A DNA stretch of 57,068 bases from a virus, in IMG/VR virus record IMGVR_UViG_3300044796_000031, positions 1-57,068 of that record. One strand, given 5' to 3'. This document shows, one piece after another, positions 1 to 8,222 of this stretch (position 1 is the stretch's first letter; each line of letters begins with the position of its first letter). The translations under genes were made by a program, and so were the position numbers. Below the pieces are notes generated by a model. The model was not told where the DNA came from. It did no database searches and saw nothing but the letters and a program-made list of their open reading frames with translations.

Positions 1-185
1 CAGCGACGTGGGAGAATCCCCTTTCCGGGTCACTGTTAGCGGGGTGGCTTGTCATAGCGCCCATTTGCTCCGCGCTGGCTTATAGGCCGCACATCTATGT
101 CACAGGGGAATCAGAATCAGGCAAATCAACGATAATGGATAAAGTAATAAAGGCCGTCCTTGGTAGGGCTGCGCTCTGTGTAGAT
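1..185. repeat. Terminal redundancy, left copy
   Basis: Bases 1-185 match 56884-57068 with five substitutions, at 8, 29, 41, 53 and 59; bases 60-185 are identical. All five fall on third codon positions of the primase-helicase frame and are synonymous. The overlap shows that the ends join, giving a unit of about 56,883 bp. Mismatches argue against a packaged direct terminal repeat and for two alleles in the sampled population. Confidence 0.95.
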
Positions 186-1151
186 GGCGGCACTACTGAG
201 CCAGGTATTAGGGATATGATGGGGCATGACGGCAGGCCGCTAGTATATGATGAGGCCGAGCCGTCACCTTCTATGCCTGAAGTGATCGGCTTGGCGCGCA
301 AGGCTTCCACTGGGTCGGTGGTTAAGAAATTTGGGCAGCGTCCGTTCAAGGCGCGGTTCGCGGCATGTTTCAGCGCGATTAACCCACCAGTGAATAAAAC
401 GGCGGATGAGAACAGAATCAGCTTCATGCATCTTAAAAAGAACCGCAAGCCAACGGCCATGCAGGATTACGACGATTTGCTGGCACTCATAGACGAAACA
501 ATAACAGCAGATTTCTCCGAGAGGATGGTCGCGCGCACGTTAGAGAATATGGATGCGCTGATAAAAAATATCCGCATCTTTCAGCGCGCCGTGAGAAAAA
601 CAACAGGAGCGGCGCGTGCAGCGCAGCAAATAGGAACCATGCTTGCTGGTCTGTATCTATTAGGCCGCACGGATGTAATCGAGGAAGCGGCGGCGCTTGA
701 GTGGGTCGGAAAATATAGTTGGACAGACCACACAATCGTTGACCAAGACGGCGATCCTATTCGGCTGGTGCAGCATATTACTGGATCCCTGATTCGGTAC
801 GCAAAGAGCGGGTCTGACATTACCATAGGTGAACTTATAAGCATGGCGTCAAAAGAGAGGGACGCATCATCGGATAAATTGCTAAGGAATTACGGAATAG
901 CAGTGCGCGGTCAATGGGTGGACATAGCCAGCAGGTCGGCAAACTTGGCGCGGTTGCTCAAGGATACTGATTGGCACGATAAGTGGTCACGCACACTGGG
1001 GGACGTTGAGGGTTCGGAAAAACGCAGAATATCCTATTTCTCTCCGGGCATAAAGACCAGCGCGATTGCTATACCTCTTACTCTATTTATTGAGCAGGAA
1101 GTCGAGGTGCAGGATTTTTATAGTGGTGGTGAGCAGGAATTGGAATTTTAA
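3..1151 (+). CDS. Toprim/helicase replication protein, C-terminal part
   Basis: This is the continuation of the gene that begins at 55275 and runs off the right end. Joined across the 185-base overlap, the protein is 919 residues. The left part carries the P-loop GESESGKST, then a Walker B-like VYDEAEP, an arginine-containing segment and a sensor-like FAACFSAINPP, as in phage primase-associated or DUF927-like helicases. It probably unwinds DNA at replication forks. The 5' end here is an artefact of where the circle was opened, so the first ATG in frame (135) is not a real start. A GAGGAGG ribosome site for the next gene follows its stop. Confidence 0.85.
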   Translation, partial: ATWENPLSGSLLAGWLVIAPICSALAYRPHIYVTGESESGKSTIMDKVIKAVLGRAALCVDGGTTEPGIRDMMGHDGRPLVYDEAEPSPSMPEVIGLARKASTGSVVKKFGQRPFKARFAACFSAINPPVNKTADENRISFMHLKKNRKPTAMQDYDDLLALIDETITADFSERMVARTLENMDALIKNIRIFQRAVRKTTGAARAAQQIGTMLAGLYLLGRTDVIEEAAALEWVGKYSWTDHTIVDQDGDPIRLVQHITGSLIRYAKSGSDITIGELISMASKERDASSDKLLRNYGIAVRGQWVDIASRSANLARLLKDTDWHDKWSRTLGDVEGSEKRRISYFSPGIKTSAIAIPLTLFIEQEVEVQDFYSGGEQELEF

Positions 1152-1165
1152 CCGAGGAGGATTAT

Positions 1166-1423
1166 ATGGACTATATAAAATTTGAAGATGAAATTATTTT
1201 ATCAAAACAACATCCATTTGTTGCTAATTTTTATGTTCTTGTTGGCGATGATAATAATGGATGGGTAGTGAAATGGAGAGATTTTACCACTACGAGCCAA
1301 GATAGGTTTTTCGACAAAAAAGAAGAAGCGGAAGCATTCGCCTCAGCATTACGCGCAGGATGCCGGATATTGAACAGTTATTACACCAGCTTTTTTGATG
1401 AGTGCGACGGGCATCACTACTAA
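1166..1423 (+). CDS. Hypothetical protein, 85 aa
   Basis: The ATG is preceded by a strong GAGGAGG ribosome site, 14 bases after the helicase stop. The product is a small soluble acidic protein with aromatic residues throughout and no recognised motif. Its stop (TAA, 1421-1423) lies one base before the ATG of the SF2 helicase, suggesting translational coupling. Position between two helicases hints at a replication accessory role, but nothing in the sequence shows it. Confidence 0.75.
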   Translation: MDYIKFEDEIILSKQHPFVANFYVLVGDDNNGWVVKWRDFTTTSQDRFFDKKEEAEAFASALRAGCRILNSYYTSFFDECDGHHY

Positions 1424-1424
1424 T

Positions 1425-2828
1425 ATGATTCTGCGCTCCAAACAGTTAGAACTAAACGGAGCCTGCACGAGTGAAGCCCGCAAGGGCTATAAGTCTATCC
1501 TCATTCAGGCAGCAACAGGATTTGGCAAGTCAGTATGCGCCACAGCCCAGATTCAAACAGCGCTATCCCGTGGTAAAAAATGCGCCTTTGTCGTGCCAAA
1601 GCGCGACCTAGTGCGCCAGATGTCCGCCACATTTTCCGATTTCAATATTCCGCACAGCTTCGTTGCGGCAGGTTATCAGTTCAATCCTTTTAGCTCGGTG
1701 CATATTTGCACGGCTGGATCGCTTGTAAACCGGCTGGATAAAATCAGCCCTGACGTGGTTTTCATCGACGAGACACATGTTGGGGCCGGTCAGCTAGATA
1801 AAATCATCAAGCACTACAAAGCCAAGGGTGCGTGGATAATCGGTTTGTCCGCGACGCCGACAAGATTGGACGGACGTGGGCTTAATTGTTGGTACGATAC
1901 CATGGTGCGCGGCCCCTCGATTCGCTGGCTAATTGACAATAAGTTCCTATCAGATTACCGGCTATTCCAACCATCCATACCAGATTTATCCGGCATAAAA
2001 ACAGTAGGCGGGGATTTTGCAAAAGGCGAGCTTAATAAGCGCATGATGGAAGATCGCGTGCTGATAGGGAATGCAGTCAGTCACTATAAATCGCACGCGC
2101 TGGGGAAAGCCAATGTTACATTCTGCACCAGTATTTTGCATTCAGAGTTAGTATGCGAGGCGTTTAATGCTGGGGGCGTGCCAGCAAAAACTATCGACGG
2201 AACCATGAGCGATGCCGAACGCCGCGCATTGATCCGTTCCTTTGCCATGCGCGAAATCTTAGTGCTGTGCAGCGTTGACCTTCTACATACCGGCTTCGAC
2301 CTAGCCAGCAATGCCGGGATGCCTGTAACCGTAGAGTGCATGAGCGATTTACGTCCGACAAAATCACTAGCGCTTCAGTTGCAAAAATGGGGTCGCGTGC
2401 TGCGTTATAAGGAATCTCCCGCTATTATATTTGACCATGCTGGCAACTGCATGAACGCGGACGGCACGATGAACCATGGATTCCCATGTATGGAGAGAGA
2501 ATGGACTCTTGAGAGCGTCGTCAAATCCAAGAAAGAAATGTCGGAGCGTTCATCGCCCATAAAGCAGTGCGAAAAATGTTTTTTCGTCCATCCACCTGCG
2601 CCACAATGTCCGAATTGCGGCAACGTATATGAGGTGCAATCACGGCTTGTGGATACAATCGACGGTGAATTGGTAGAGCTATCACCCGACCAGATCCGCC
2701 AAAAAGCCCGAACTGAGCAAGGATTGGCTAGGACACTAGATGATTTAATCGCAATAGGAAAATCGCGCGGGTATAAAAACCCAGAATTTTGGGCAGCAAA
2801 AGTTGCCAGCGGGAGGAACATAAAATGA
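1425..2828 (+). CDS. SF2 DEAD/DEAH-box helicase with zinc-binding tail
   Basis: An ATP-dependent superfamily 2 helicase of 467 residues. Visible motifs in order are an N-terminal Q-like region (LRSKQ), motif I ATGFGKS (about residue 30), motif II DETH, motif III SATPTR, a RecA-like second domain with a motif VI-like QKWGRVLR, and a C-terminal Cys4 set CEKC...CPNC typical of a zinc ribbon. Phages use such helicases in replication restart and recombination, which fits the nuclease and RecT genes downstream. An ATG at 1398 would overlap the previous gene by 26 bases. I prefer 1425 because the family starts just before the LR..Q motif. The 3' end overlaps the next gene as ATGA. Confidence 0.9.
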   Translation: MILRSKQLELNGACTSEARKGYKSILIQAATGFGKSVCATAQIQTALSRGKKCAFVVPKRDLVRQMSATFSDFNIPHSFVAAGYQFNPFSSVHICTAGSLVNRLDKISPDVVFIDETHVGAGQLDKIIKHYKAKGAWIIGLSATPTRLDGRGLNCWYDTMVRGPSIRWLIDNKFLSDYRLFQPSIPDLSGIKTVGGDFAKGELNKRMMEDRVLIGNAVSHYKSHALGKANVTFCTSILHSELVCEAFNAGGVPAKTIDGTMSDAERRALIRSFAMREILVLCSVDLLHTGFDLASNAGMPVTVECMSDLRPTKSLALQLQKWGRVLRYKESPAIIFDHAGNCMNADGTMNHGFPCMEREWTLESVVKSKKEMSERSSPIKQCEKCFFVHPPAPQCPNCGNVYEVQSRLVDTIDGELVELSPDQIRQKARTEQGLARTLDDLIAIGKSRGYKNPEFWAAKVASGRNIK

Positions 2829-3025
2829 TCGACCACTACAAAAAAGGCACCGCGATATTTACCACGACAGACGACCCAGATTGCGAGGGCGTCACAGCCG
2901 CACGGGAATATATTATGATGTACGAGTACACCAAGGAAGAAATCAAGCTGGTGCGCCGTGATGGCGTGATTCAGGTGATAACTATTAAAGACATACCGTG
3001 GAGTGATATTCGTGGCAAAAAATGA
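2825..3025 (+). CDS. Hypothetical protein, 66 aa
   Basis: It starts at the ATGA overlap with the helicase stop, with a GGGAGG ribosome site nine bases upstream. The product is a small mixed alpha/beta protein with no recognised domain. It overlaps the VRR-NUC gene by 14 bases, so it is part of the same coupled replication/recombination operon. Confidence 0.8.
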   Translation: MIDHYKKGTAIFTTTDDPDCEGVTAAREYIMMYEYTKEEIKLVRRDGVIQVITIKDIPWSDIRGKK

Positions 3026-3386
3026 AACGGACGTTACCAATAAAATCATGCTGGCACTTAGCCCGATGGGATGCGTCCTGTGGAAAAACGTGCGCGGGAT
3101 GTTCCTAACACTCGACGGAAAACGCAAAGTGCGCGCGGGCATACAGGCACCAGGGAGTAGCGATTTAATAGGATTTAAGCGTATGGAAATCACGCAAGAG
3201 CACGTCGGCAAATTCCTCCCCGTGCTAACGGTGATCGAGGTAAAAACCCTAACCCCAAAAACCTACCCGTCACATGAGCAAAAAGATTTTATCGACTTCG
3301 TGCTAGAAGCGGGCGGATATGCTGGCGTTGCTCGTTGCCCGGAGGACGCTATAAAAATAATTCAGAATTACTTTGACACAAAATAA
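3012..3386 (+). CDS. VRR-NUC domain nuclease
   Basis: The PD-(D/E)xK fold is visible as GSSDLIGF (catalytic Asp), IEVKT (E-x-K) and a following HEQKDF (Gln). This is the layout of single-domain VRR-NUC phage proteins, about 124 residues. These nucleases are thought to cut branched or damaged DNA, and here it sits beside an SF2 helicase. I place the start at GTG 3012 because GGAG (3000-3003) lies eight bases upstream; an in-frame GTG at 3003 has no such site. Confidence 0.85.
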   Translation: MAKNETDVTNKIMLALSPMGCVLWKNVRGMFLTLDGKRKVRAGIQAPGSSDLIGFKRMEITQEHVGKFLPVLTVIEVKTLTPKTYPSHEQKDFIDFVLEAGGYAGVARCPEDAIKIIQNYFDTK

Positions 3387-3419
3387 ATACTTTGGTACAG
3401 ATTGGGTATAGGAGAGATT

Positions 3420-3599
3420 ATGGCTAAAAACCACGATATAGAAACTTACCCAGCGACATTGCGTCATGAGACAGATGCAGCTTGGCTATTAGACGTTGGA
3501 GAATCTGAGCCGGTTTGGTTCCCCAAAAGCCAATGTGAATTTGACGGGGATGAATTGCAATGCCCTGAGTGGCTAGCAATAGAAAAGGGGATAGCATGA
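3420..3599 (+). CDS. Small conserved phage protein, 59 aa
   Basis: The ATG follows an AGGAGAG ribosome site. The acidic product contains a stretch (AWLLDVGESEPVWFPKSQ) that I recall from small proteins found beside phage exonucleases, but no function is known to me. It overlaps the YqaJ gene start as ATGA, so the two are probably made together. Confidence 0.8.
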   Translation: MAKNHDIETYPATLRHETDAAWLLDVGESEPVWFPKSQCEFDGDELQCPEWLAIEKGIA

Positions 3600-4537
3600 C
3601 ACGCGAAATCATCGAAATCACCAGCGAAGACCAATGGCTGCAACTCAGAACCCACGACCTAACGAGCACAGCTATATCAGCCCTTTTCGACTTGTCTCCA
3701 TATTGCACAAAATTTGAAGTATACCATGCGAAGAAGTCCGGCCTTATCTTGCCATTCGATGAGAATGAGCGCGTTAAAAAAGGAAAGCGCATCGAGTCCT
3801 ACGTTGCTCAGGAAGTCGGACTTAAAATGGGTTGGGAAGTTCAACCGCTGAATGTCTACGCCCGCATCCCCGGTGAGCGCATGGGAAGCAGCTTCGACTA
3901 TGAGGCAATCTGCCCAGTGCGCGGAAAAGGCATCCTAGAAATTAAGGGCGTTGATTATTTCCAGCATAAAGCGAAGTGGCTAGACGACGAAGCGCCGGAG
4001 CATATCGAGATACAGTTGCAGCATCAGCTTGAATGTATCGACGAATACGAATGGGGCTGTATTTCCGCCTGCACCAGCATCTACGATACGCACGAGTATA
4101 TCCGTGAGCGCGACCACGATATGGGATTAGCACTGCGCACCGCCGCTAATAAATTCTGGGCAGACGTTGACGCTGGAAACGAACCAGCGATTGATTTCTA
4201 CCGTGATGGGCCTGTGCTTGATTTACTCTACTCGAAAGCGGGTGGTGAACCCATCGACGCTACGAAAGACGAAGAACTGGATGCGCTGATTTCTAAGCAC
4301 GTTCGGCTTGGCCGTGAGATAAAGGCAATGGACGCGGATCGTGATGCCGCCAAAGCGCAGATCCACCGACGGTTAGAGAATGCTGGTGGAGCCTATACCG
4401 CTGGTGGGAAAGTCACCTGCGGATGGACAAAAGATAGCGTCGGTAAGCTCGTCACCGAGGAAATGGTGGGGACGTATATTGGGGCTAAAAAGGGCTATAG
4501 ACAGTGCTTAACGAAGATTATGAATGAGGAGAAGTAA
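3596..4537 (+). CDS. YqaJ-like viral exonuclease
   Basis: A lambda exonuclease/YqaJ-family protein of 313 residues. Seen in order are an N-terminal WLQLRTHDLTST region, a catalytic Asp in GSSFDYE, the E-x-K pair in ILEIKG and a Gln-rich QLQHQLE segment. The enzyme would resect double-stranded ends to give single-stranded tails for the RecT annealing protein encoded 1.7 kb downstream. The ATG at 3596 overlaps the previous stop as ATGA. The C-terminal third is a helical extension after the nuclease core. Confidence 0.9.
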   Translation: MTREIIEITSEDQWLQLRTHDLTSTAISALFDLSPYCTKFEVYHAKKSGLILPFDENERVKKGKRIESYVAQEVGLKMGWEVQPLNVYARIPGERMGSSFDYEAICPVRGKGILEIKGVDYFQHKAKWLDDEAPEHIEIQLQHQLECIDEYEWGCISACTSIYDTHEYIRERDHDMGLALRTAANKFWADVDAGNEPAIDFYRDGPVLDLLYSKAGGEPIDATKDEELDALISKHVRLGREIKAMDADRDAAKAQIHRRLENAGGAYTAGGKVTCGWTKDSVGKLVTEEMVGTYIGAKKGYRQCLTKIMNEEK

Positions 4538-4538
4538 G

Positions 4539-5636
4539 ATGAACGCTACCGCTGAGAATAATAATGTCCTGCCAATGTCGGAACAGGGAATTGTCGCCTA
4601 TAATGAATTCCGTGCGCAGTTGGCGGAACTCAAGGCTGTTAATGATAAAACAATTTTTCAATATTCTGATCCGAAGGGCAATAAGGCGTGTCGCAGCTAT
4701 CTTCACAAACTAAGATTAACTAAAGGCGAAGTTGAGCGGGTGCGCAAACAAGAAAAGGCATCGTCTCTTGAATATGGGCGCAGGGTAGATGCGGGGGCCA
4801 AAGAGATAACCAGCGAAATCGAATCCATGATTGCCGTTCATGAAGTCCCGCTGCTTGAAATTGAGAACAAAGAAAAAGAGAGGGTTGCCGCCATTAAGGC
4901 GAGGATTGACCGCATCAAAGCAATGCAGGAGGCCACGGGTCTAGACTCGAAAGAGACGGCGCATAATTTAGAGCGCCTACGTGCTGTAGTGGTAGATGAC
5001 AGTTTCGCAGAATTTCAAGAGGAGGCTCGTCAAGAGATAGATAAGTCTATCGCCGCTCAGGAAGCGCAGAATATAATCGCGGTTAAGGGTGAGCAGGAAG
5101 CCGCCGAACTCGCCCGTCTTCGCGCCGAGGATGAAGCGCGCAAGCAGGCCGAGCGGGAGGCGCAGATTGCGGCTGAGGCAACGGCACGAGCAGAGGCGGC
5201 AGCGAAAGCCGAAGCTGAGGAGGTGGCTATACGGGTAGCCGCCGAAGCCGAAGTCGCCGCCAGACGCGAGCAGGAAGCGAAAGAGCGGGCCGATAAGGCA
5301 GAGGAAGAAGCTAGGGCAGCGGAGCAGCGGCAGATTATTATGCTGAAGCAGGCCGAACTGGATAAGGCATCTGCGGCTAAAAAGGCGCAGGAGGATAAAG
5401 CCGCCGCTGTAGAAGCTGCTGCAAAGGCAGAGCAAGATAAGCTCACTGCTGCGCAAGATGCTGAACGTAAGGCCACGGAAGCTAGGGAGGCTGATAAAAA
5501 GCACAAGGCGAGAATCAATAGGGAGGCGCTTCAGGCTATTGTTGATGAGGCCCTCACTATAAGCCCAGACGATGCTAAAAAAATCGTCGAACTTATCGCG
5601 CAGGGTAAAATTCCACACGTTAAAATCATTTATTAG
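4539..5636 (+). CDS. Alanine/glutamate-rich coiled-coil protein
   Basis: A protein of 365 residues. Residues from about 180 to 325 form a long, highly charged A/E/K/R-rich coiled coil resembling the TolA central helix, and the ends are compact. A GAGGAGAAG ribosome site precedes the ATG. It lies between the exonuclease and the DnaQ-like gene, a slot that in many recombination cassettes holds an accessory protein, so a scaffold for the exonuclease/RecT pair is possible but unproven. TolA-like annotation would reflect composition only. The antisense strand also stays open across this low-complexity part. Confidence 0.8.
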   Translation: MNATAENNNVLPMSEQGIVAYNEFRAQLAELKAVNDKTIFQYSDPKGNKACRSYLHKLRLTKGEVERVRKQEKASSLEYGRRVDAGAKEITSEIESMIAVHEVPLLEIENKEKERVAAIKARIDRIKAMQEATGLDSKETAHNLERLRAVVVDDSFAEFQEEARQEIDKSIAAQEAQNIIAVKGEQEAAELARLRAEDEARKQAEREAQIAAEATARAEAAAKAEAEEVAIRVAAEAEVAARREQEAKERADKAEEEARAAEQRQIIMLKQAELDKASAAKKAQEDKAAAVEAAAKAEQDKLTAAQDAERKATEAREADKKHKARINREALQAIVDEALTISPDDAKKIVELIAQGKIPHVKIIY

Positions 5637-5644
5637 GAGATAGT

Positions 5645-6250
5645 ATGCCAATTTTAATTTTCGACACAGAAACCACCGGCCTTCCTATTTTCAAGGAATC
5701 AAGCAGTCATCCAGATCAGCCGCACATCGTACAATTGGCTGCTATCTTAGAGGATGACGATGGCAATATCCGGTCAATGCTGAATTGTATTATCAAGCCG
5801 GACGGCAATTGGAAGATGGCCCCTGAAGCATTAGCGGTTCACGGCATTACGCCAGAAGTAGCGGAGCAATACGGACTGCCAGAGAAAACAGCTTACGACC
5901 TATTCTGGGGTATGCTGAATCAAGCCGATACGCTAGTTGCCCATAATCTTTCATTCGATTTTTTTATGCTTCGTATCGCGGCGAAACGCAATGATTTGCA
6001 AGAGCCAAAAGATATTAAGATTAAAAAGTTTTGCACCGTCACAGAAAGCAAGAATATTCTCAAGCTGCCACCAACCGAAAAAATGATGGCCGCCGGGATA
6101 AATGGGTTCAAGTCACCGAATCTAAACGAAGCGTACCAATATTTCTATGGAAAGGAAGTGGTCGGCGCGCATGATGCTATGAACGATGCAAAACATTGCC
6201 GAAAAATCTACCATGCCATTAAAAAATCAACCGCAGCGCAGGCTGCATAA
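5645..6250 (+). CDS. DnaQ-like 3'-5' exonuclease (DEDDh)
   Basis: The three exonuclease motifs are clear: ExoI FDTETTG at the N terminus, ExoII HNLSFDF near residue 100, and ExoIII HDAMNDAK near the C terminus with the His of the DEDDh subtype. At 201 residues it is a stand-alone domain like DNA polymerase III epsilon without polymerase-binding parts. Since no DNA polymerase gene is present, it may edit DNA ends for recombination or act with the host polymerase. An AGGAGATAGT ribosome site precedes the ATG. Confidence 0.9.
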   Translation: MPILIFDTETTGLPIFKESSSHPDQPHIVQLAAILEDDDGNIRSMLNCIIKPDGNWKMAPEALAVHGITPEVAEQYGLPEKTAYDLFWGMLNQADTLVAHNLSFDFFMLRIAAKRNDLQEPKDIKIKKFCTVTESKNILKLPPTEKMMAAGINGFKSPNLNEAYQYFYGKEVVGAHDAMNDAKHCRKIYHAIKKSTAAQAA

Positions 6251-6266
6251 TTAGGAGAGTAATACC

Positions 6267-7157
6267 ATGAACGCCGTAGCAGAAACCAAAGCACTAACTG
6301 TTGCCGACACCGTAAACCGCATGGAGGGCGAATTTAAACGCGCACTTCCGGCCCATATTCCTAGTGATCGGTTCACGCGCATTGCCGTGAGCGCGATTAA
6401 TAGCAATCCCGACCTTCTAAGCCCAGAGATTGATCGCCGTAGCCTCTACGCTGCCGTTATGAAGGCCGCACAGGATGGCCTGGTGATTGATGGGCGTGAG
6501 GCCGCGCTGGTGACGTTTAAAGGCAAGGGCGGTGTTATCGCTCAGTACATGCCAATGGTGGCTGGCGTGCTCAAGAAAATGCGCAACAGTGGTGAGATCA
6601 GCAATATCAGTGCTGGCATCGTTTACCGGAATGAATACGACCAAGGACGCTTTAAATACATTAAGGGTGATACAGAGAGCCTTTCCCATGACCCGATTCT
6701 ATTTGAGGAAAAAGGCGCGATGATCGGCGTGTATGCGGTTGTTACACTCAAGGACGGCGCAAAGGTACGCGAGTTCATGGACATGAAGCAGATTGATAAA
6801 GTGAAGTCAGTTTCTCGCTCCGCTAACTCAGACTTCGGCCCGTGGAAAAAATGGTTCGAGGAAATGGCCATTAAATCCGTCCTGCGCAAAGTCAGCAAGC
6901 TCTGCCCAATGAGTAGTGACCTCGACCAGGTATTTAAGAATGACGACGAAACATCGGATCTGGAAACTCCATCCGCGACCATCGTTAATGCTGATACTGG
7001 CGAAATTACCTCTGCCGCTGATAAACCTAAACGCAAATACACAAAAGCTGCTGAGATCGTGAAAAATGCGGTACAGGAGGAACCTCCAGTGCAGGAAGAA
7101 TACGGCTACACGGATGCGGAATATACCGAATCTGATGAGGACGAACTGCCGCTGTAA
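6267..7157 (+). CDS. recT: RecT-family single-strand annealing protein
   Basis: A 296-residue protein of the RecT/Redbeta group. The N-terminal half has the typical SLYAAVMKAAQDGLVIDGREAA segment split by a beta hairpin, then MPMVAGVLKKMRNSG, then a YAVVTLKDG strand and a WFEEMAIKSVLRK helix. The tail is acidic, as is common in these proteins. RecT coats single-stranded DNA and anneals complementary strands, partnering the YqaJ exonuclease at 3596. An AGGAGAG ribosome site precedes the ATG. This is the last of the recombination block; a structured non-coding stretch follows. Confidence 0.92.
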   Translation: MNAVAETKALTVADTVNRMEGEFKRALPAHIPSDRFTRIAVSAINSNPDLLSPEIDRRSLYAAVMKAAQDGLVIDGREAALVTFKGKGGVIAQYMPMVAGVLKKMRNSGEISNISAGIVYRNEYDQGRFKYIKGDTESLSHDPILFEEKGAMIGVYAVVTLKDGAKVREFMDMKQIDKVKSVSRSANSDFGPWKKWFEEMAIKSVLRKVSKLCPMSSDLDQVFKNDDETSDLETPSATIVNADTGEITSAADKPKRKYTKAAEIVKNAVQEEPPVQEEYGYTDAEYTESDEDELPL

Positions 7158-7164
7158 TAATACC

Positions 7165-7229
7165 GGGGATGGAGAAACCGCAAGGTTAGGCGTGTATGGA
7201 CAGTATCGAGAATACCGGATGCCATCCCC
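7165..7229 (+). ncRNA. Possible structured RNA (three-way junction)
   Basis: The 90-base gap after recT can fold. An outer 8-bp stem pairs GGGGATGG (7165-7172) with CCATCCCC (7222-7229). Inside are AACC-GCAA-GGTT (7176-7187), a hairpin capped by a GNRA-type tetraloop, and GTAT-CGAGA-ATAC (7203-7215). No uridine tract follows, so it is not a simple terminator, and the ribosome site of the next gene lies just downstream. It may be a leader element or a small RNA. Folding was done by eye. Confidence 0.4.
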
Positions 7230-7247
7230 AACAGATTAGGAGACACT

Positions 7248-7397
7248 ATGTCAAACAGAGATAAAAAGCGCGTCGGAACCACGGTAGACATTGATGATGC
7301 CGAGAAGGTCGAGCGATGGCTTGAAGAAGACGGGCTTTCGATGGGTTGGTTTATGCGGAAGGCGTTTTATCTGCTGAAGAAAAAGGAGGGGCTGTGA
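7248..7397 (+). CDS. Ribbon-helix-helix-like protein, 49 aa
   Basis: A short basic N-terminal strand (RVGTTVDI) is followed by two helices (DDAEKVERWLEEDG and SMGWFMRKAFYLLKK), the size and layout of Arc/CopG-type DNA-binding proteins. It would bind DNA as a dimer, perhaps as a middle-gene regulator. A TTAGGAGA ribosome site precedes the ATG. It overlaps the next gene as GTGA. Confidence 0.6.
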   Translation: MSNRDKKRVGTTVDIDDAEKVERWLEEDGLSMGWFMRKAFYLLKKKEGL

Positions 7398-7585
7398 GCA
7401 AAACCCCCGAAGTATCCCGCAACCAACGTGAGCTTATGAAGCGTTCGCGGGAGACTATGGAACGCAAGGAACGTGAGGAGTTCAACGCTACAATTGGCGC
7501 TGCAATTCATTACAAGCCGGGTAAGGTTAGGGGCGATGATACGAAGTGGGATTTTACTGATGATAATGTAAGTGTGAGGGATTAG
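7394..7585 (+). CDS. Hypothetical protein, 63 aa
   Basis: It starts at GTG 7394, overlapping the stop of the RHH gene, with AAGGAGG immediately upstream. The N-terminal half is a charged helix rich in Arg and Glu and the C-terminal half is acidic. No motif is recognised. Tight coupling to the RHH gene could mean a partner, as in two-gene regulatory or antitoxin modules, but no toxin fold is evident. Confidence 0.65.
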   Translation: MSKTPEVSRNQRELMKRSRETMERKEREEFNATIGAAIHYKPGKVRGDDTKWDFTDDNVSVRD

Positions 7586-7588
7586 GTG

Positions 7589-7792
7589 ATGGACTATCGT
7601 ATGCCAGAATTAGGCCAAAATATCCGCAATGCTCGTCTCGCTAAAAACTTCACGCTGGAGAAGTTGGCGAAGAAAGTTGGCACCAGCAAAAGCTATATCT
7701 GTGAGATCGAACATGCCAAAAGCAGCCCTAGCTTTTTGATTGTTTATGACATTGCAGAAGCACTCAATATTTCCTTGAAGAAATTATTTTAG
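7589..7792 (+). CDS. XRE-family helix-turn-helix regulator
   Basis: A compact 67-residue HTH_3 domain: LGQNIRNARLAKNFTLEKLAKKVG, then the recognition helix in SKSYICEIEHAKSSPSF, then a closing helix DIAEALNISLKKLF. There is nothing outside the DNA-binding fold, as in Cro-like proteins. An in-frame GTG at 7586 is an alternative start. A promoter-like sequence follows immediately (7801-7829), so it may control the genes downstream of it. Confidence 0.85.
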   Translation: MDYRMPELGQNIRNARLAKNFTLEKLAKKVGTSKSYICEIEHAKSSPSFLIVYDIAEALNISLKKLF

Positions 7793-7800
7793 AATAGTTG

Positions 7801-7829
7801 TTGCATTTAACGTATTGGTTCGCTATACC
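7801..7829 (+). promoter_or_regulatory. Candidate sigma70 promoter
   Basis: TTGCAT (7801-7806), a 17-base spacer and TATACC (7824-7829) lie in the 62-base gap between the XRE gene and the next ATG, which has an AAGGAGGAAG ribosome site. Read by eye. Confidence 0.45.
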
Positions 7830-7854
7830 TAACTTATCAACCAAGGAGGAAGTC

Positions 7855-8031
7855 ATGAAAATAGAACTCCAACAAAGCAGAATGATTAACCAGGCTGGAT
7901 ACGCTGTTACGATTCCAGCCGGTATTCATGAGATCGACATGAATAAGAACTATTACCGTGCTGGCGAAATAAGTCCCTATGATGCAGCACTTCTTATCCG
8001 TATGAAAGCAGCCAAAGTGGTAGGAGCATAA
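7855..8031 (+). CDS. Hypothetical protein, 58 aa
   Basis: A strong AAGGAGGAAG ribosome site sets the ATG. The small alpha/beta product contains a possible strand pair (AGYAVTIPAGIHEID) and an amphipathic C-terminal helix. No family is recognised. It is the first gene after the candidate promoter at 7801. Confidence 0.7.
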   Translation: MKIELQQSRMINQAGYAVTIPAGIHEIDMNKNYYRAGEISPYDAALLIRMKAAKVVGA

Positions 8032-8032
8032 T

Positions 8033-8212
8033 ATGAGCAAACTAGCACACAGCGACCAAGAAACAATGGACATTATCGAAGCAATCAACCTTTGTGAAGA
8101 TGAGGGAGATGGTGCTTTTGAAATACTGGAGGCCAATGGTTTTGACTGTTCAAGATTGCCTATCGAGTGGGAAAAACGATATGCGCAATGGCTATATTTT
8201 AACGTGAAATAG
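8033..8212 (+). CDS. Hypothetical acidic protein, 59 aa
   Basis: The ATG lies one base after the previous TAA, with TAGGAGC upstream. The product is acidic and mostly helical in appearance, ending in an aromatic-rich segment (WEKRYAQWLYFNVK). No motif is recognised. Confidence 0.65.
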   Translation: MSKLAHSDQETMDIIEAINLCEDEGDGAFEILEANGFDCSRLPIEWEKRYAQWLYFNVK

Positions 8213-8222
8213 GGAGAGCGAA

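Noticed and set aside
5057-5518. Ser/Ala/Cys-rich minus frame opposite the coiled-coil gene
   Set aside because: Low-complexity shadow; no other minus-strand genes occur here.
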